Positions 1-8,451 of a stretch of DNA of 64,000 nt are shown here, one piece after another. The notes beneath the pieces were generated by a model. That model ran no database searches. It was not told the origin of the DNA and worked only from the letters and a program-made list of their open reading frames with translations. The position numbers and the translations under genes were made by a program. The DNA lies in NCBI GenBank assembly GCA_027019265.1, contig JALUWX010000044.1, positions 1 to 64,000 on the forward strand. The letters are read 5' to 3'. Position 1 is the stretch's first letter. The number at the start of each line of letters is the position of its first letter. This stretch comes from Phycisphaerales bacterium. Its GTDB lineage: Bacteria > Planctomycetota > Phycisphaerae > Phycisphaerales > UBA1924.

Positions 1-366
1 GGTTTCGATGATGCGTCGGGCGCATCCGAGGATGAGGAGGAAGGCGATGTTGGCGGTGCCTTCGGTCACTGCATCGGGGGTGTTGGTGACGGCGATCCCC
101 CTTGTTTTGCAGGCGTTGAGATCGATGTTGTCGTAGCCGACGGCGAAGTTGGAGACGACTTTGAGCTGGGGTCCGATGGTGTCGAGGAGCTCGTTGTCCA
201 CCTTGTCGGAGTACATGGTGACGAGCGCATGTGCTCCGGGGACAAAGCGTAAGAGCGCGTCGCGGGGTGCGGGATCGTCTCCGAGGATCTCGACGGTGGT
301 GTTGTCGATTTCGATCTGTGAGGGGATGGCGCGGGTGACTTTGATGAGCGCGGGGTGGGTGGTCAT
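1..366 (-). CDS. D-isomer specific 2-hydroxyacid dehydrogenase, N-terminal part (runs off the left edge)
   Basis: The 122 codons seen here are the N-terminal part of an NAD(P)-dependent 2-hydroxyacid dehydrogenase (glyoxylate/hydroxypyruvate reductase or glycerate dehydrogenase type), a cytosolic enzyme that interconverts 2-oxo and 2-hydroxy acids. The evidence is the catalytic-domain block reading LKVVSNFAVGYDNIDL, followed by GIAVTNTPDAVTEGTANIAF, both hallmarks of the family. The ATG at 364-366 gives MTTHPALIKVTR, a normal start for the fold. The GxGxxG nucleotide-binding motif and the catalytic Arg, Glu and His lie beyond the window edge, so substrate cannot be judged. It is divergent from the HU gene, with about 195 bases between them. 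Confidence 0.85.
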   Translation of the reverse strand, partial: MTTHPALIKVTRAIPSQIEIDNTTVEILGDDPAPRDALLRFVPGAHALVTMYSDKVDNELLDTIGPQLKVVSNFAVGYDNIDLNACKTRGIAVTNTPDAVTEGTANIAFLLILGCARRIIET

Positions 367-512
367 GGTCGAGAATAGTCCGTGTTTGGGGGGTCGGATC
401 GGGCGCGGTTGGTGCGGGGCGCGGGATGTGTGGGAAGAAAAATCGCAAAAACCTCGGGAAAACAGGAGGGAAACGGCGCGCATGGCCGAGGAATGTCCGG
501 TAAAAATAGCGT

Positions 513-530
513 GTGGTGACGAAACACCAC
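513..530 (+). promoter_or_regulatory. Inverted repeat in the HU leader
   Basis: The six-base arms GTGGTG (513-518) and CACCAC (525-530) flank ACGAAA, ending 31 bases before the HU start codon. An A-rich stretch at 501-507 could be a -10 element, but no -35 element is obvious. It could be an operator or a leader hairpin; function is inferred from position only. The rest of the 367-561 gap shows nothing recognisable. Confidence 0.3.
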
Positions 531-561
531 CGAATCAACTATCTCAGAACGGAGTAGACAG

Positions 562-1023
562 ATGGCTAAGAGAACCGCGAAGAAGGCCGCGAAACGTCCG
601 GCGAAGAAGACTGCAGCACGGAAAGCGCCTGCGCGCAAGGCGGCGGCGAAGAAGGCGCCTGCGAAGAAGGCGGCGCCTGTTGCTGCGGCGAAGAAGCCCG
701 CGAAGATCGTTGCGGCGAAGGAGAAGCCCCGCACGAAGTCCGAGGTGCTCGGGATCATTTCCGAGAACGTCGGGATCTCGAAGAAGGAGGCCGCGGCGGT
801 GTTCGAGGTCATGGGCGAGATGATCGAGAAGGACCTGAAGAAGGGTGCTTGCGGCGTGTTCAACGTGCCGGGGATGATGAAGGTCATGGTCCAGCGGAAG
901 CCCGCGACGAAGGCACGCAAGGGGATCAACCCGTTCACGGGTGAAGAGACCGTGTTCAAGGCGAAGCCCGCGCGCAACGTCGTGAAGGTGCGCCCGCTCA
1001 AGGGTCTGAAGGACAAGGTCTGA
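562..1023 (+). CDS. HU-family DNA-binding protein with a lysine/alanine-rich N-terminal tail
   Basis: Nucleoid-associated protein, 153 residues against about 90 for ordinary HU. Residues 1-55 are a basic tail of repeated AKK/PAKK/ARKA units resembling histone H1 C-termini. Residues about 57-150 are the HU/IHF fold: a helical dimerisation part (KSEVLGIISENVGISKKEAA), then a DNA-binding arm carrying GINPFTGE, the equivalent of the canonical RNPxTGE. In the Actinobacteria the basic extension of HupB is C-terminal; here it is N-terminal. GGAG at 551-554 sits seven bases before the ATG. A strong terminator follows, so the gene is probably monocistronic and highly expressed. Expected role: DNA compaction through HU arms plus non-specific tail binding. 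Confidence 0.9.
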   Translation: MAKRTAKKAAKRPAKKTAARKAPARKAAAKKAPAKKAAPVAAAKKPAKIVAAKEKPRTKSEVLGIISENVGISKKEAAAVFEVMGEMIEKDLKKGACGVFNVPGMMKVMVQRKPATKARKGINPFTGEETVFKAKPARNVVKVRPLKGLKDKV

Positions 1024-1066
1024 TTCCAGGCCTCGGATCACCCTCGGGTGATTGATTGACATACGG

Positions 1067-1101
1067 ACACCCTCGCTCAGATGGGCGAGGGTGTTTCTTT
1101 T
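1067..1101 (+). terminator. Rho-independent terminator of the HU gene
   Basis: Perfect ten-base stem ACACCCTCGC (1067-1076) / GCGAGGGTGT (1085-1094), eight-base loop, then TTCTTTT. The right part overlaps the last codons of the convergent cstA gene, so the hairpin is shared. Its U-tract favours + strand transcription. Confidence 0.85.
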
Positions 1102-2855
1102 GGTGGATCTGATCGGAGGAGCACGCGGACGAGGAGGAGGGCTTCGAGGACGATCCAGACCTGCGCGAGGGTCATGAGGATGGACACGATCAGGAGGAGG
1201 GTGTTGTGGTGGTCGGCGAAGCCCTTGGCCATGATGAGGAGGGCGGAGCCCGTGATTGCTAGCATGACGAGCATGGGGAGCGCGGTGGTCCAGACGGGGC
1301 GTTTGTGACGGACCAACCAGACGGTGACGACGAGGAGGGCGAGGGACGCGAGGAGTTGGTTGGTGGCGCCGAAGACGGGCCAGAGTGTGAGGCCTCCGAG
1401 CCCGGCGTTTGCGAGCCCTTTGGTGGGGACGTCGCTGAGCGCGAGGATGAGCGCGGAGACACAGGCGATGAGGGTCGCGCCGGTTCGGCTCGAGACGGCG
1501 CGGGAGACGGGGTTTGGGGCTTTGGACTTGGTCTGGACGAGTTCGGTGATGAGGTAGCGCTGGAGACGGGTGGCGCTGTCGAGGGTGGTTGCGGCGAAGG
1601 AGGCGATGAAGACCCCCATGATCGCGACCCCGGTGTGGTGCGGGACACCGAGCCCGTCGATGGCGTTGGCGGCACCGACAACGAAGGGGGTGAGGATGTT
1701 TGCGAGCCCGGAGTCTCCGCCCCAGGTGGCGTAGAAGGAATCGAAGAGGGGTCGCCCTTGTCCCTGGGTGCTCTGGAGCCCGAAGCCGGCGACACATGCG
1801 AGGATGACGAGGACGGCGAGGAAGCCTTCGGTGAGCATGGCGCCGAACCCGACGCGCTGCGCGTGGGATTCGCAGGAGAGTTGTCTTGAAGAGCATCCGG
1901 AAGCGACGAGGCAGTGGAACCCCGAGACGGCGCCGCAGGCGACGGTGATAAAGAGGAAGGGGAACATGGAAGGGGAGGCGCCCTTGGGTGAGGGCGCGGG
2001 CGCGAGGACGACGGGGTCGGCGATGATCGGGGGATTGGTGACGAGAAGCCCGAGCATGAGGAGCCCCATCGCGATGATGAGCTGCCATGCGTTGATGAAG
2101 TCTCTGGGCTGGAGGAGGACGTGGACGGGGAGGATGGAGGCGATGAAGACGTAGACCATCAGGATGAGGGTCCAGATGACGATGGGGGATGCGATCTCGG
2201 TGAGGGCGCTGGGGAGGATGGGGTGGGTGGACCAGTCGATGGAGGCACTGAGGATGATGGTCCCGTACATGAGGGCGACGGCGATGAGGGTCCCGAGGAT
2301 GAGGTTGCCTTTGCGATTGATCCAGATCCCGAGGGCGATGGCGATGGGGATCTGGAGCCAGACGGGTCCGACGCTGGAGGGATAGAGGGAGAAGATGGTC
2401 GCGATGACGAGCCCGAAGACGGCGAGGACGATCCAGAGCCCGACGAGACAGACGAGCATGAAGAGGAGTCGGACGCGCGGGTTGACGACGTCCCCGGCGA
2501 GGTCGGCGATGGTGCGACCCTGGTGGCGCATGGAGACGACGAGGGATCCGAAGTCGTGGACGGCGCCCATAAAGATGGACCCGACGAGGACCCAGATGAG
2601 GGCGGGGACCCATCCCCAGACGACGGCGATGGCCGGTCCGACGATGGGACCTGTGCCGGCGATGGAGGTGAAGTGGTGTCCGAAGACGAGGGCGGGTCTT
2701 GAGGGGACGAAGTCGATCCCGTCGGCGTGGGTGTGCGCGGGGGTGGTGTGGTCGGGGTTGATGGAGAAGATGCGCCGCGCGAGGTAGCGGCCGTAGGTTC
2801 GGTAGGTGAGGATGTAGAGGAGGGCGCTGGCGATGATGATCGCGATGGTCAGCAT
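1077..2855 (-). CDS. cstA: Carbon starvation protein CstA family transporter
   Basis: Polytopic inner-membrane protein of 592 residues. CstA-family proteins import peptides or pyruvate during carbon limitation. The family is recognisable from the N-terminal helix followed by YGRYLARRIF, the FVPSRPALVFGHHFTSIAGTGPI signature, WGWVPALIWVLVGSIFMGAVHDF, and SGFHCLVASGCSSRQL. About 15 hydrophobic segments can be counted. It is shorter than Escherichia coli CstA (about 700 residues), like many CstA/BtsT relatives. No two-component pair or small YbdD-like partner lies beside it. The start is the first ATG, with only a weak upstream purine stretch. It is divergent from psuG. Confidence 0.93.
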   Translation of the reverse strand: MLTIAIIIASALLYILTYRTYGRYLARRIFSINPDHTTPAHTHADGIDFVPSRPALVFGHHFTSIAGTGPIVGPAIAVVWGWVPALIWVLVGSIFMGAVHDFGSLVVSMRHQGRTIADLAGDVVNPRVRLLFMLVCLVGLWIVLAVFGLVIATIFSLYPSSVGPVWLQIPIAIALGIWINRKGNLILGTLIAVALMYGTIILSASIDWSTHPILPSALTEIASPIVIWTLILMVYVFIASILPVHVLLQPRDFINAWQLIIAMGLLMLGLLVTNPPIIADPVVLAPAPSPKGASPSMFPFLFITVACGAVSGFHCLVASGCSSRQLSCESHAQRVGFGAMLTEGFLAVLVILACVAGFGLQSTQGQGRPLFDSFYATWGGDSGLANILTPFVVGAANAIDGLGVPHHTGVAIMGVFIASFAATTLDSATRLQRYLITELVQTKSKAPNPVSRAVSSRTGATLIACVSALILALSDVPTKGLANAGLGGLTLWPVFGATNQLLASLALLVVTVWLVRHKRPVWTTALPMLVMLAITGSALLIMAKGFADHHNTLLLIVSILMTLAQVWIVLEALLLVRVLLRSDPPKETPSPI

Positions 2856-2941
2856 GTCTCGCTCTGGGGGAGGTTTGGGTCAATCATGGGATGGTTAATG
2901 TACCAGAGAGCTCGGACCTCAACAAACGTCAGGATCCATGG

Positions 2942-3796
2942 ATGATCGATCGTTCGACCCCGAAGAGTGTGGCGCTGGAGACGACGTTGTTGGTGCACGG
3001 GGTTCCGAGGGAGAGCGCGGCGCCGCTTGCGCGGGAGCTGGGGGAGATCGTGGAGACGGAGGGGGCGCACCCGTGTCCGATCGCGCTGGTGGACGGGGAG
3101 CCCGTGGTGGGGCTCAGCGATGAGGAGCTCGGGCGGCTGCTGAGCGCGGATCATGTGGAGAAGGCGAATACGGCGAACATCGGGGTGCTGATGTATCGGA
3201 AGGCGCACGGCGCGACGACGGTGAGCACGACGATGGAGCTCGCAGCGAAGGCCGGGGTGCGGGTGTTTGCGACGGGCGCGATCGGTGGGGTGCACAAGAA
3301 CTACGGGTCGGAGTTCGATATCTCGTCGGACCTTGCGGCGTTGACCCGGTTCCCGGTTGGGGTGGTGACGAGCGGGGTGAAGTCGATTCTGGATGTGGTC
3401 GCGACGCGCGAGGCGCTTGAGACTTTGGGGATCCCCGTGGTGGGGTACAGGACGGATGTGTTCCCGGCGTTCTATCGGCGCGAGTCCGCGGCGAGGGTGG
3501 ATGCTCGGTTCGATGACATCGGGGAGCTGCGCGGGTTTGTTCATGCGGAGCTGGAACGGACGGGGCGCGGGGTGGTGATCGCGAATCCGATCCCGGAGGG
3601 GGATGAGCTTGAGGAGGGGGATTGGTCGGGGTGGGTGGAGGAAGCGACGGCGCGTGCGCGGTCGGTGGGGGCGCGGGGGCGCGGGGTGACGCCGGCGATT
3701 TTGGGTGCGCTCCATGAGATCTCGGAGGGGGCGACGCTGAGGGCGAATTTGGCGCTGGTGAAGAGCAATGCTCGGGTGGGCGCTCAGATCGTTTGA
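2942..3796 (+). CDS. psuG: Pseudouridine-5'-phosphate glycosidase
   Basis: Splits pseudouridine 5'-phosphate into uracil and ribose 5-phosphate in the cytosol. Family blocks are clear: SVALETTLLVHGVP near the N-terminus, the Lys-containing NTANIGVLMYRKAHGATTVSTTM region, FATGAIGGVH, VGVVTSGVKSILD, GYRTDVFPAFY and NPIPEGDEL. The preferred start is ATG 2942 (284 residues), because AGGA lies seven bases upstream and family homology begins at residue 9. An in-frame ATG at 2891 would add 17 residues lacking family resemblance. The partner kinase PsuK, often adjacent or fused, is absent here. The next gene starts 287 bases later. Confidence 0.92.
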   Translation: MIDRSTPKSVALETTLLVHGVPRESAAPLARELGEIVETEGAHPCPIALVDGEPVVGLSDEELGRLLSADHVEKANTANIGVLMYRKAHGATTVSTTMELAAKAGVRVFATGAIGGVHKNYGSEFDISSDLAALTRFPVGVVTSGVKSILDVVATREALETLGIPVVGYRTDVFPAFYRRESAARVDARFDDIGELRGFVHAELERTGRGVVIANPIPEGDELEEGDWSGWVEEATARARSVGARGRGVTPAILGALHEISEGATLRANLALVKSNARVGAQIV

Positions 3797-4083
3797 AGAA
3801 CGGGTCAAGAACACCGAACATGATCCGACTTATCGGGGGTGATTCACGGAAGATTCACGGGGCAAAACGGGCGTGTTTCCAACGATTTTGAGACACACCT
3901 GCTAGGATTGAAGCGGAGTGATTCGCTTCGCACGGTCCTTTCACGAGTCGTGAGGGGGGTGTGGGCGGGTCCGAGTCGAGAGAGCGGGCGTTGCGCCCAG
4001 CACATTCAGATCATGCATTGCAAGTGATGTGAGTATTCAACAGCACCCAGGGTCATCGTTCCCACCAAAGGAGATCAGAGAAC
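3797..4083 (+). other. Intergenic region before the secreted DFFD-tail protein
   Basis: No gene is supported. A nine-base direct repeat, GATTCACGG, occurs at 3841-3849 and 3852-3860. A strong ribosome-binding site, AAAGGAG (4067-4073), precedes the next ATG by ten bases. A 62-codon frame (3839-4027) has no recognisable product or ribosome-binding site. No convincing -35/-10 pair was found. Confidence 0.5.
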
Positions 4084-6222
4084 ATGCGAACCCAGAAGAC
4101 CATTGCCGCTCTTGTTGCGGCCGCCGGAATTTGTGCTCCTGCCTTTGCGCAGGACAGTGTGAGCTCGAACGGGGGCAACCTTCCCGGTGATGCTCTGAAC
4201 CCGTGGGTGGATCACTGCGCGGCTTACGTTGTTGACCTGGCGCCGCTGGAGACGTCGAAGGGCAACATCTTCGGTGTCGCGCCGATCATCAAGATGACGA
4301 AGACGAACTCGTCGAACTTCAACAACCTGTACTCCGCGGCGGCGATCAGCCCGGCGACGCTGACGGGTGTCGGGTACGCGGCGAACTCGTACCAGGTGTG
4401 GGAAGACGCGCCCGGGTTCGGTGTGAACCTGGAGACGAACCTGTTCGCGAACTCGATGAACGTGAGCGGCGAGTCTTCTCGTTTCGCGGTTGCGATCAAC
4501 GAGTTCGGGACGACGGATTTCGGGACGAGCTTCAACGGCGTGGTCGGCGCGTTCGTGAACTTCGATCCGAACGATCCGAACCGTCTGTACGTTGCTCGGA
4601 AGCAGGTCGTGGTCAACTCGCCGAACGCTATGACGGGTGACTCGTCGCAGATCGGTGGTGTGTCCCTCGATGCGCACGGAAACGTGTACCTCCGCGCGGA
4701 CGCGAACGGCTCGACCGGTCCGAACCAGCTCTCCGGTGTGAACATCCTCCGGGTCCGGATGGACGATCGTGACTGCGGCGTGCAGAACCTGCTCTCGACG
4801 GGCGGAACGCTGGACGCGACGGACATGATTCAAACGGGTTCTGCGGTCCAGCTCGGTGTCCCCAACAACATCCCCCAGCGTCTCTCGGACGCGGGGATGT
4901 TCCCGAACGGTGTTGCGGGATGGCTGAACGCGTTTACCTCGCCTCGCGCGTACCTCTCGGGTGATATGGGCATGGTCTCGACGGATCCGAACCACCTCGA
5001 CACGAGCAACGGGTGGGGCTCGGACCACCGTGGTTCCATGGGCTCGACGTCGTTCAACGTGCTCGGAACGGCGGGTGCTGTCCAGACCTACGGGGTGCTC
5101 TCGAAGGACGCTGCGGGTGAGACGCGCGTGATCAACGCGATGAGCGTTGACAGCAAGGGCGCGGTGCTCGCGACCCAGGGCTTCGAGCTCCCCTTCACGA
5201 TCATGGACAACGACACGGGGTACACGACGCTGTACACGTCCCAGTCCCAGCCCAACAACTACACCGGCTCGACGCTGTTCCGTGGTGGTGTGGGTCACGT
5301 GGCGCTTGGTTCGGATCAGGACGGGCGTGGTCTGATGGCGGTTATGGTCAACGAGAACGGCTTCTCGGACGACTTCTCGAACCAGATCATCGTGTGCCGC
5401 TACAACGCTTCGACGGGTGCTGAGGAGTGGGCGGTCGCTGCGTATGTCAATCAGTTCACGGCTCCGTTCTCGGGCAAGCCCATCTGTGACGCGAACGGCG
5501 ATCCGATCGGTCAGATCATCGATCTCTCCGCGGTGACGGGCGGCTTCCCGCTCGGGCCGGGGATGTCGGCTCCGACGATCGACTCGGTGGGGAACATCTG
5601 GTTCCTCTCTGCGGTTGAGCTGTTCAACCGGATCGACTTCGACGGGGACACGATCCCCGAGGGTTCGGACTACGACGGTGCGCTTCTCCGCGCGATCTAC
5701 GACCCCGCGACGTTCTCGTACAAGCTCGAGCTCGTCATGGAGGTCGGGACGGTCGTCGATGGTGTGAACTCGGGTCTGCCTTACCGGATCGACTTCCTCG
5801 GTTCGTCAACTGGGAATGGTGGCGCGACCCCGGGCACGATCTATGCGAGCAACATGGCTGAGGGCGCTTGGAACGATTCGAGCACCTCGGGTGTTGACAC
5901 GGCGGACACGATCACGAACGGTGGTCTGTTCTTCGGGACGCAGATCACGTACGACACGCAGGGCGATGGTCGGTTCAACAACCCGACTTCGGTGAACTTC
6001 GATCCGGGTCTGCCGGCGGACGAGTCGTACTCGGTGGGTCTGTACGTCGGTCACTACTCGGACGGTCCGGCTCCGTGCCCGGCCGACCTGACGGGTGACG
6101 GGAACTTCGACTTCTTCGACATCTCGTTCCTCCTCCAGAACCAGGTGGACTTCAACGGCGATACCGGGTTCGACTTCTTCGATATCTCCGCGTTCCTCCA
6201 GGCGGGTGCGAACTGCCCGTAA
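4084..6222 (+). CDS. Secreted protein with C-terminal paired DFFD (dockerin-like) tail
   Basis: 712 residues with a clear signal peptide (basic MRTQK, hydrophobic AALVAAAGICAP, cleavage after AFA-Q). The body is rich in Asn, Gly, Ser and Thr, with aromatic strands, as in extracellular beta-structured proteins; no enzyme motif was recognised. The last about 50 residues hold two EF-hand-like loops, LTGDGNFDFFD and FNGDTGFDFFD, each followed by a short helix (ISFLL, ISAFL), bracketed by Cys at CPAD and the terminal NCP. The next gene ends in the same kind of tail, so the tail is probably a sorting or attachment module. A terminator follows directly. Molecular function is unknown. Confidence 0.85.
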   Translation: MRTQKTIAALVAAAGICAPAFAQDSVSSNGGNLPGDALNPWVDHCAAYVVDLAPLETSKGNIFGVAPIIKMTKTNSSNFNNLYSAAAISPATLTGVGYAANSYQVWEDAPGFGVNLETNLFANSMNVSGESSRFAVAINEFGTTDFGTSFNGVVGAFVNFDPNDPNRLYVARKQVVVNSPNAMTGDSSQIGGVSLDAHGNVYLRADANGSTGPNQLSGVNILRVRMDDRDCGVQNLLSTGGTLDATDMIQTGSAVQLGVPNNIPQRLSDAGMFPNGVAGWLNAFTSPRAYLSGDMGMVSTDPNHLDTSNGWGSDHRGSMGSTSFNVLGTAGAVQTYGVLSKDAAGETRVINAMSVDSKGAVLATQGFELPFTIMDNDTGYTTLYTSQSQPNNYTGSTLFRGGVGHVALGSDQDGRGLMAVMVNENGFSDDFSNQIIVCRYNASTGAEEWAVAAYVNQFTAPFSGKPICDANGDPIGQIIDLSAVTGGFPLGPGMSAPTIDSVGNIWFLSAVELFNRIDFDGDTIPEGSDYDGALLRAIYDPATFSYKLELVMEVGTVVDGVNSGLPYRIDFLGSSTGNGGATPGTIYASNMAEGAWNDSSTSGVDTADTITNGGLFFGTQITYDTQGDGRFNNPTSVNFDPGLPADESYSVGLYVGHYSDGPAPCPADLTGDGNFDFFDISFLLQNQVDFNGDTGFDFFDISAFLQAGANCP

Positions 6223-6255
6223 TGGTTCCGGACGCGATTTGATTTTGATTCAGAG

Positions 6256-6285
6256 CACCCGCGCCCAACGGCGCGGGTGTTTCTT
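6256..6285 (+). terminator. Rho-independent terminator
   Basis: Ten-base stem CACCCGCGCC (6256-6265) / GGCGCGGGTG (6270-6279), four-base loop, then TTTCTT. It closes the transcript of the upstream secreted protein. Confidence 0.85.
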
Positions 6286-6383
6286 CGACCGAGAATGTTG
6301 TGTGGATCCGGAACGGGCTTTGCGACGCGGCAAACCCCGTGCTACGATGGACTTGCGATTCTGCGAGCGAAGGAGTTGATGAA

Positions 6384-7742
6384 ATGATGATGCGTAGCTT
6401 GATCGTCGCTGGCGCGGCGATGTCGATGACGACGACGGTGTTTGCTCAGTGGGATCCGAACAACGGGGACTGGGGGAAGACGGACGAGCGTGATCTGCGT
6501 GTGATGACGTGGAATGTCCAGGACGGGGTGTGCTCGTCGAACGACAAGACGAACATCTTTGCTTCGGACTGGAACGCGATTGTGCACACGATCGCGGCGA
6601 TGCGGCCGGATGTTTTGATTATGCAGGAGTGCGGGGACAACTCGGGGAACGGGACGGGTTCCGGGCTCGACGCGCAGGGGACGCTCGAGAACGTGTGCGA
6701 GCTGATGATGCACGGGGGGACGGATCCGTATCTCGGTGGAACGATCACGTCGTACGTGCAGATGTTCACGGGGGCGGGGTACGACCTGCCTTACATCTAT
6801 GTGGCGGAGAACAACGACGGGTTCAACCGGAACGTGATCATGTCACGGTACGAGTTCGCGGATCTGAACACGGGTGGGGATCGGCTTTCGAACTACGTGC
6901 TCCAGCCCGATGCGTATCAGTCGGGTGGTTCGTCGGGGATCCGTGGGTTCCAGTTCGCGGAGATCGATCTTCCGGACGAGATGTATGCGGGTGATCTGGT
7001 GGTGGGGAACTGTCACCTGAAGGCCGGCGGGAGTTCGAGCGACTTTGATCAGCGTGAGCTTGCGGCTCGGAACGCGGCGTACTTCATGGATTACTACTAC
7101 AACGGCGCGGGCACGGGTGTGTCGGATCCGAACTCGAAGGTCGTGCTCCCGACGGTGGGTGAGGTGCTGGACGACGCGACCCCGATTATCTGGGGCGGGG
7201 ACTTTAACCAGACCCCGGGGGGGTTTGGGCCGGCGCAGTGGATGACGCGCGCGGAGTTCACGGGTGGGACGGACGGGACGGATCGGGATCGTACGGACTC
7301 GACGTACGACGGCGCGTTCCACCCGATCTCGTTCGAGATCTCGACCCAGGGGAGCAACTCGAAGCTGGATTACGTGTGCTGGCAGGATTCGATCGCGACG
7401 GCGCGCCGTCAGTTCATCTTCCGTTCAACGGGGACAAACGTGACGACATCGACGCTCCCGGAGCCCGTGCGGTCGTACCCGGGGAACCCCGTGGCGGTTT
7501 CGTCGTTTGCATCGGATCACCGGCCGGTGGTGGTGGATTTCATCCTTCCGGAACCCGCGGCGGATCCGTGCCCTTCGCCTCCGGACTTTGTGGATGACAA
7601 CTCGCTGGACTTCTTCGATCTGTCGGCGTTCCTGACGCTGTTGAGCGAGGGGGACATGGAAGCGGATCTGAACGGGGACATGAGCCTGGACTTCTTCGAT
7701 GTCAGCGCGTTCCTTCAGCTGCTGAGCGAGGGTTGTCCGTAA
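6384..7742 (+). CDS. Secreted endonuclease/exonuclease/phosphatase-family protein with DFFD tail
   Basis: 452 residues. A signal peptide (MMMRSLIVAGAAMSMTTTVFA-Q) leads into an endonuclease/exonuclease/phosphatase domain: RVMTWNVQDG (first strand and metal Asn), VLIMQECGD (metal Glu), GNCHLKAG, WGGDFNQTPGG (Asp and Asn) and ASDHRPVVVDF (catalytic Asp-His). This metal-dependent fold cleaves phosphodiesters in DNA, RNA or lipids; the substrate here is unknown. The C-terminus repeats LDFFDLSAFL and LNGDMSLDFFDVSAFL between Cys residues, like the upstream gene. AAGGAG at 6370-6375 is eight bases from ATG 6384, which decides the start against an upstream in-frame ATG at 6300. Probably an extracellular or surface-attached nuclease or phosphatase. 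Confidence 0.88.
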   Translation: MMMRSLIVAGAAMSMTTTVFAQWDPNNGDWGKTDERDLRVMTWNVQDGVCSSNDKTNIFASDWNAIVHTIAAMRPDVLIMQECGDNSGNGTGSGLDAQGTLENVCELMMHGGTDPYLGGTITSYVQMFTGAGYDLPYIYVAENNDGFNRNVIMSRYEFADLNTGGDRLSNYVLQPDAYQSGGSSGIRGFQFAEIDLPDEMYAGDLVVGNCHLKAGGSSSDFDQRELAARNAAYFMDYYYNGAGTGVSDPNSKVVLPTVGEVLDDATPIIWGGDFNQTPGGFGPAQWMTRAEFTGGTDGTDRDRTDSTYDGAFHPISFEISTQGSNSKLDYVCWQDSIATARRQFIFRSTGTNVTTSTLPEPVRSYPGNPVAVSSFASDHRPVVVDFILPEPAADPCPSPPDFVDDNSLDFFDLSAFLTLLSEGDMEADLNGDMSLDFFDVSAFLQLLSEGCP

Positions 7743-7770
7743 GCCCGGGCTGATGGATCAGGAATGAGAA

Positions 7771-7803
7771 ACGCCCGGCGCGAGCGCGCCGGGCGTTTTT
7801 TGT
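7771..7803. terminator. Bidirectional terminator between convergent genes
   Basis: GC-rich stem formed by AACGCCCGGCGC (7771-7782) and GCGCCGGGCGTT (7787-7798), followed by a T-run on + and by GTTTCTC read on -. It serves both the nuclease gene and the receiver gene. Confidence 0.85.
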
Positions 7804-7825
7804 GGTGATGTCGGGAGGGAGAGGG

Positions 7826-8308
7826 TTAGTCGCTGGTTTTGTCGCGGAGTTCTCTGACCTGCGCGACGGCGGAGTCGAGGTCGCGTTTGAGCTGGCGGAC
7901 CCGGAGGAGGGATTTGACCCGGGTGATGAGCTCGAGTTTGTTGACGGGTTTGGTGAGGAAGTCGTCGGCGCCGGCGTCGATGGCTCTCTCGACGTCCCCC
8001 ACTTCGTTGAGGGCGGTGACCATGATGATGGGGATGTCCCGGGTGGCGTTGTCCTTCTTGAGGGCTTCGCAGACCTGGTAGCCGCTCATGCGGGGCATCA
8101 TGATGTCGAGGAGGATGATGTCGGGTGCGGATTGCTTGACGGATTCGAGGGCTTCGATCCCGTCGTGGACGACCCGGACTGGGCCTCCGATGTCTTCGAG
8201 GTAGGCGCTGAGGAGTTCGAGGTTTTGTTCGTTGTCGTCAACGATGAGAACGCCCTGGTGGGCGATGGTCTGGGTGTCGATGTCGGCGCTGGGCGCGGAT
8301 TCGGTCAT
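7826..8308 (-). CDS. Single-domain response regulator (CheY-like receiver)
   Basis: 160 residues: a 15-residue lead, then a complete receiver domain with acidic pair Asp24-Asp25, phospho-acceptor Asp68 in LLDIMMP, Thr98 in VTA and Lys120 in LTKP. After the domain comes a roughly 25-residue helix (LRVRQLKRDLDSAVAQVREL) that could form a coiled coil. There is no output domain, so it probably acts through a protein partner, as stand-alone receivers in phosphorelays do. No histidine kinase is adjacent; the neighbours are a secreted nuclease and a DD-peptidase. Confidence 0.9.
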   Translation of the reverse strand: MTESAPSADIDTQTIAHQGVLIVDDNEQNLELLSAYLEDIGGPVRVVHDGIEALESVKQSAPDIILLDIMMPRMSGYQVCEALKKDNATRDIPIIMVTALNEVGDVERAIDAGADDFLTKPVNKLELITRVKSLLRVRQLKRDLDSAVAQVRELRDKTSD

Positions 8309-8451
8309 TTTGGTCTCCTCGGCCGGGCTCTTGGATCGTTGTTGGGGATCGGGCTCGGGCTTTGGATCATTGCGTGCTCGGGGGTCTTGGGCGCGTGTGG
8401 GCGGATAGTGTGGGTGTGATTTGAAGCTCGGGACCCGAATCCCCCGAAAAG

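Noticed and set aside
544-2883. A 779-codon open frame on the minus strand
   Set aside because: It overlaps both the HU gene and, in another frame, cstA. The product is Arg/His/Pro-rich without a domain, as expected for a shadow of GC-rich coding sequence.
3839-4027. 62-codon frame before the secreted protein
   Set aside because: No ribosome-binding site, no resemblance, mixed composition; left as intergenic.
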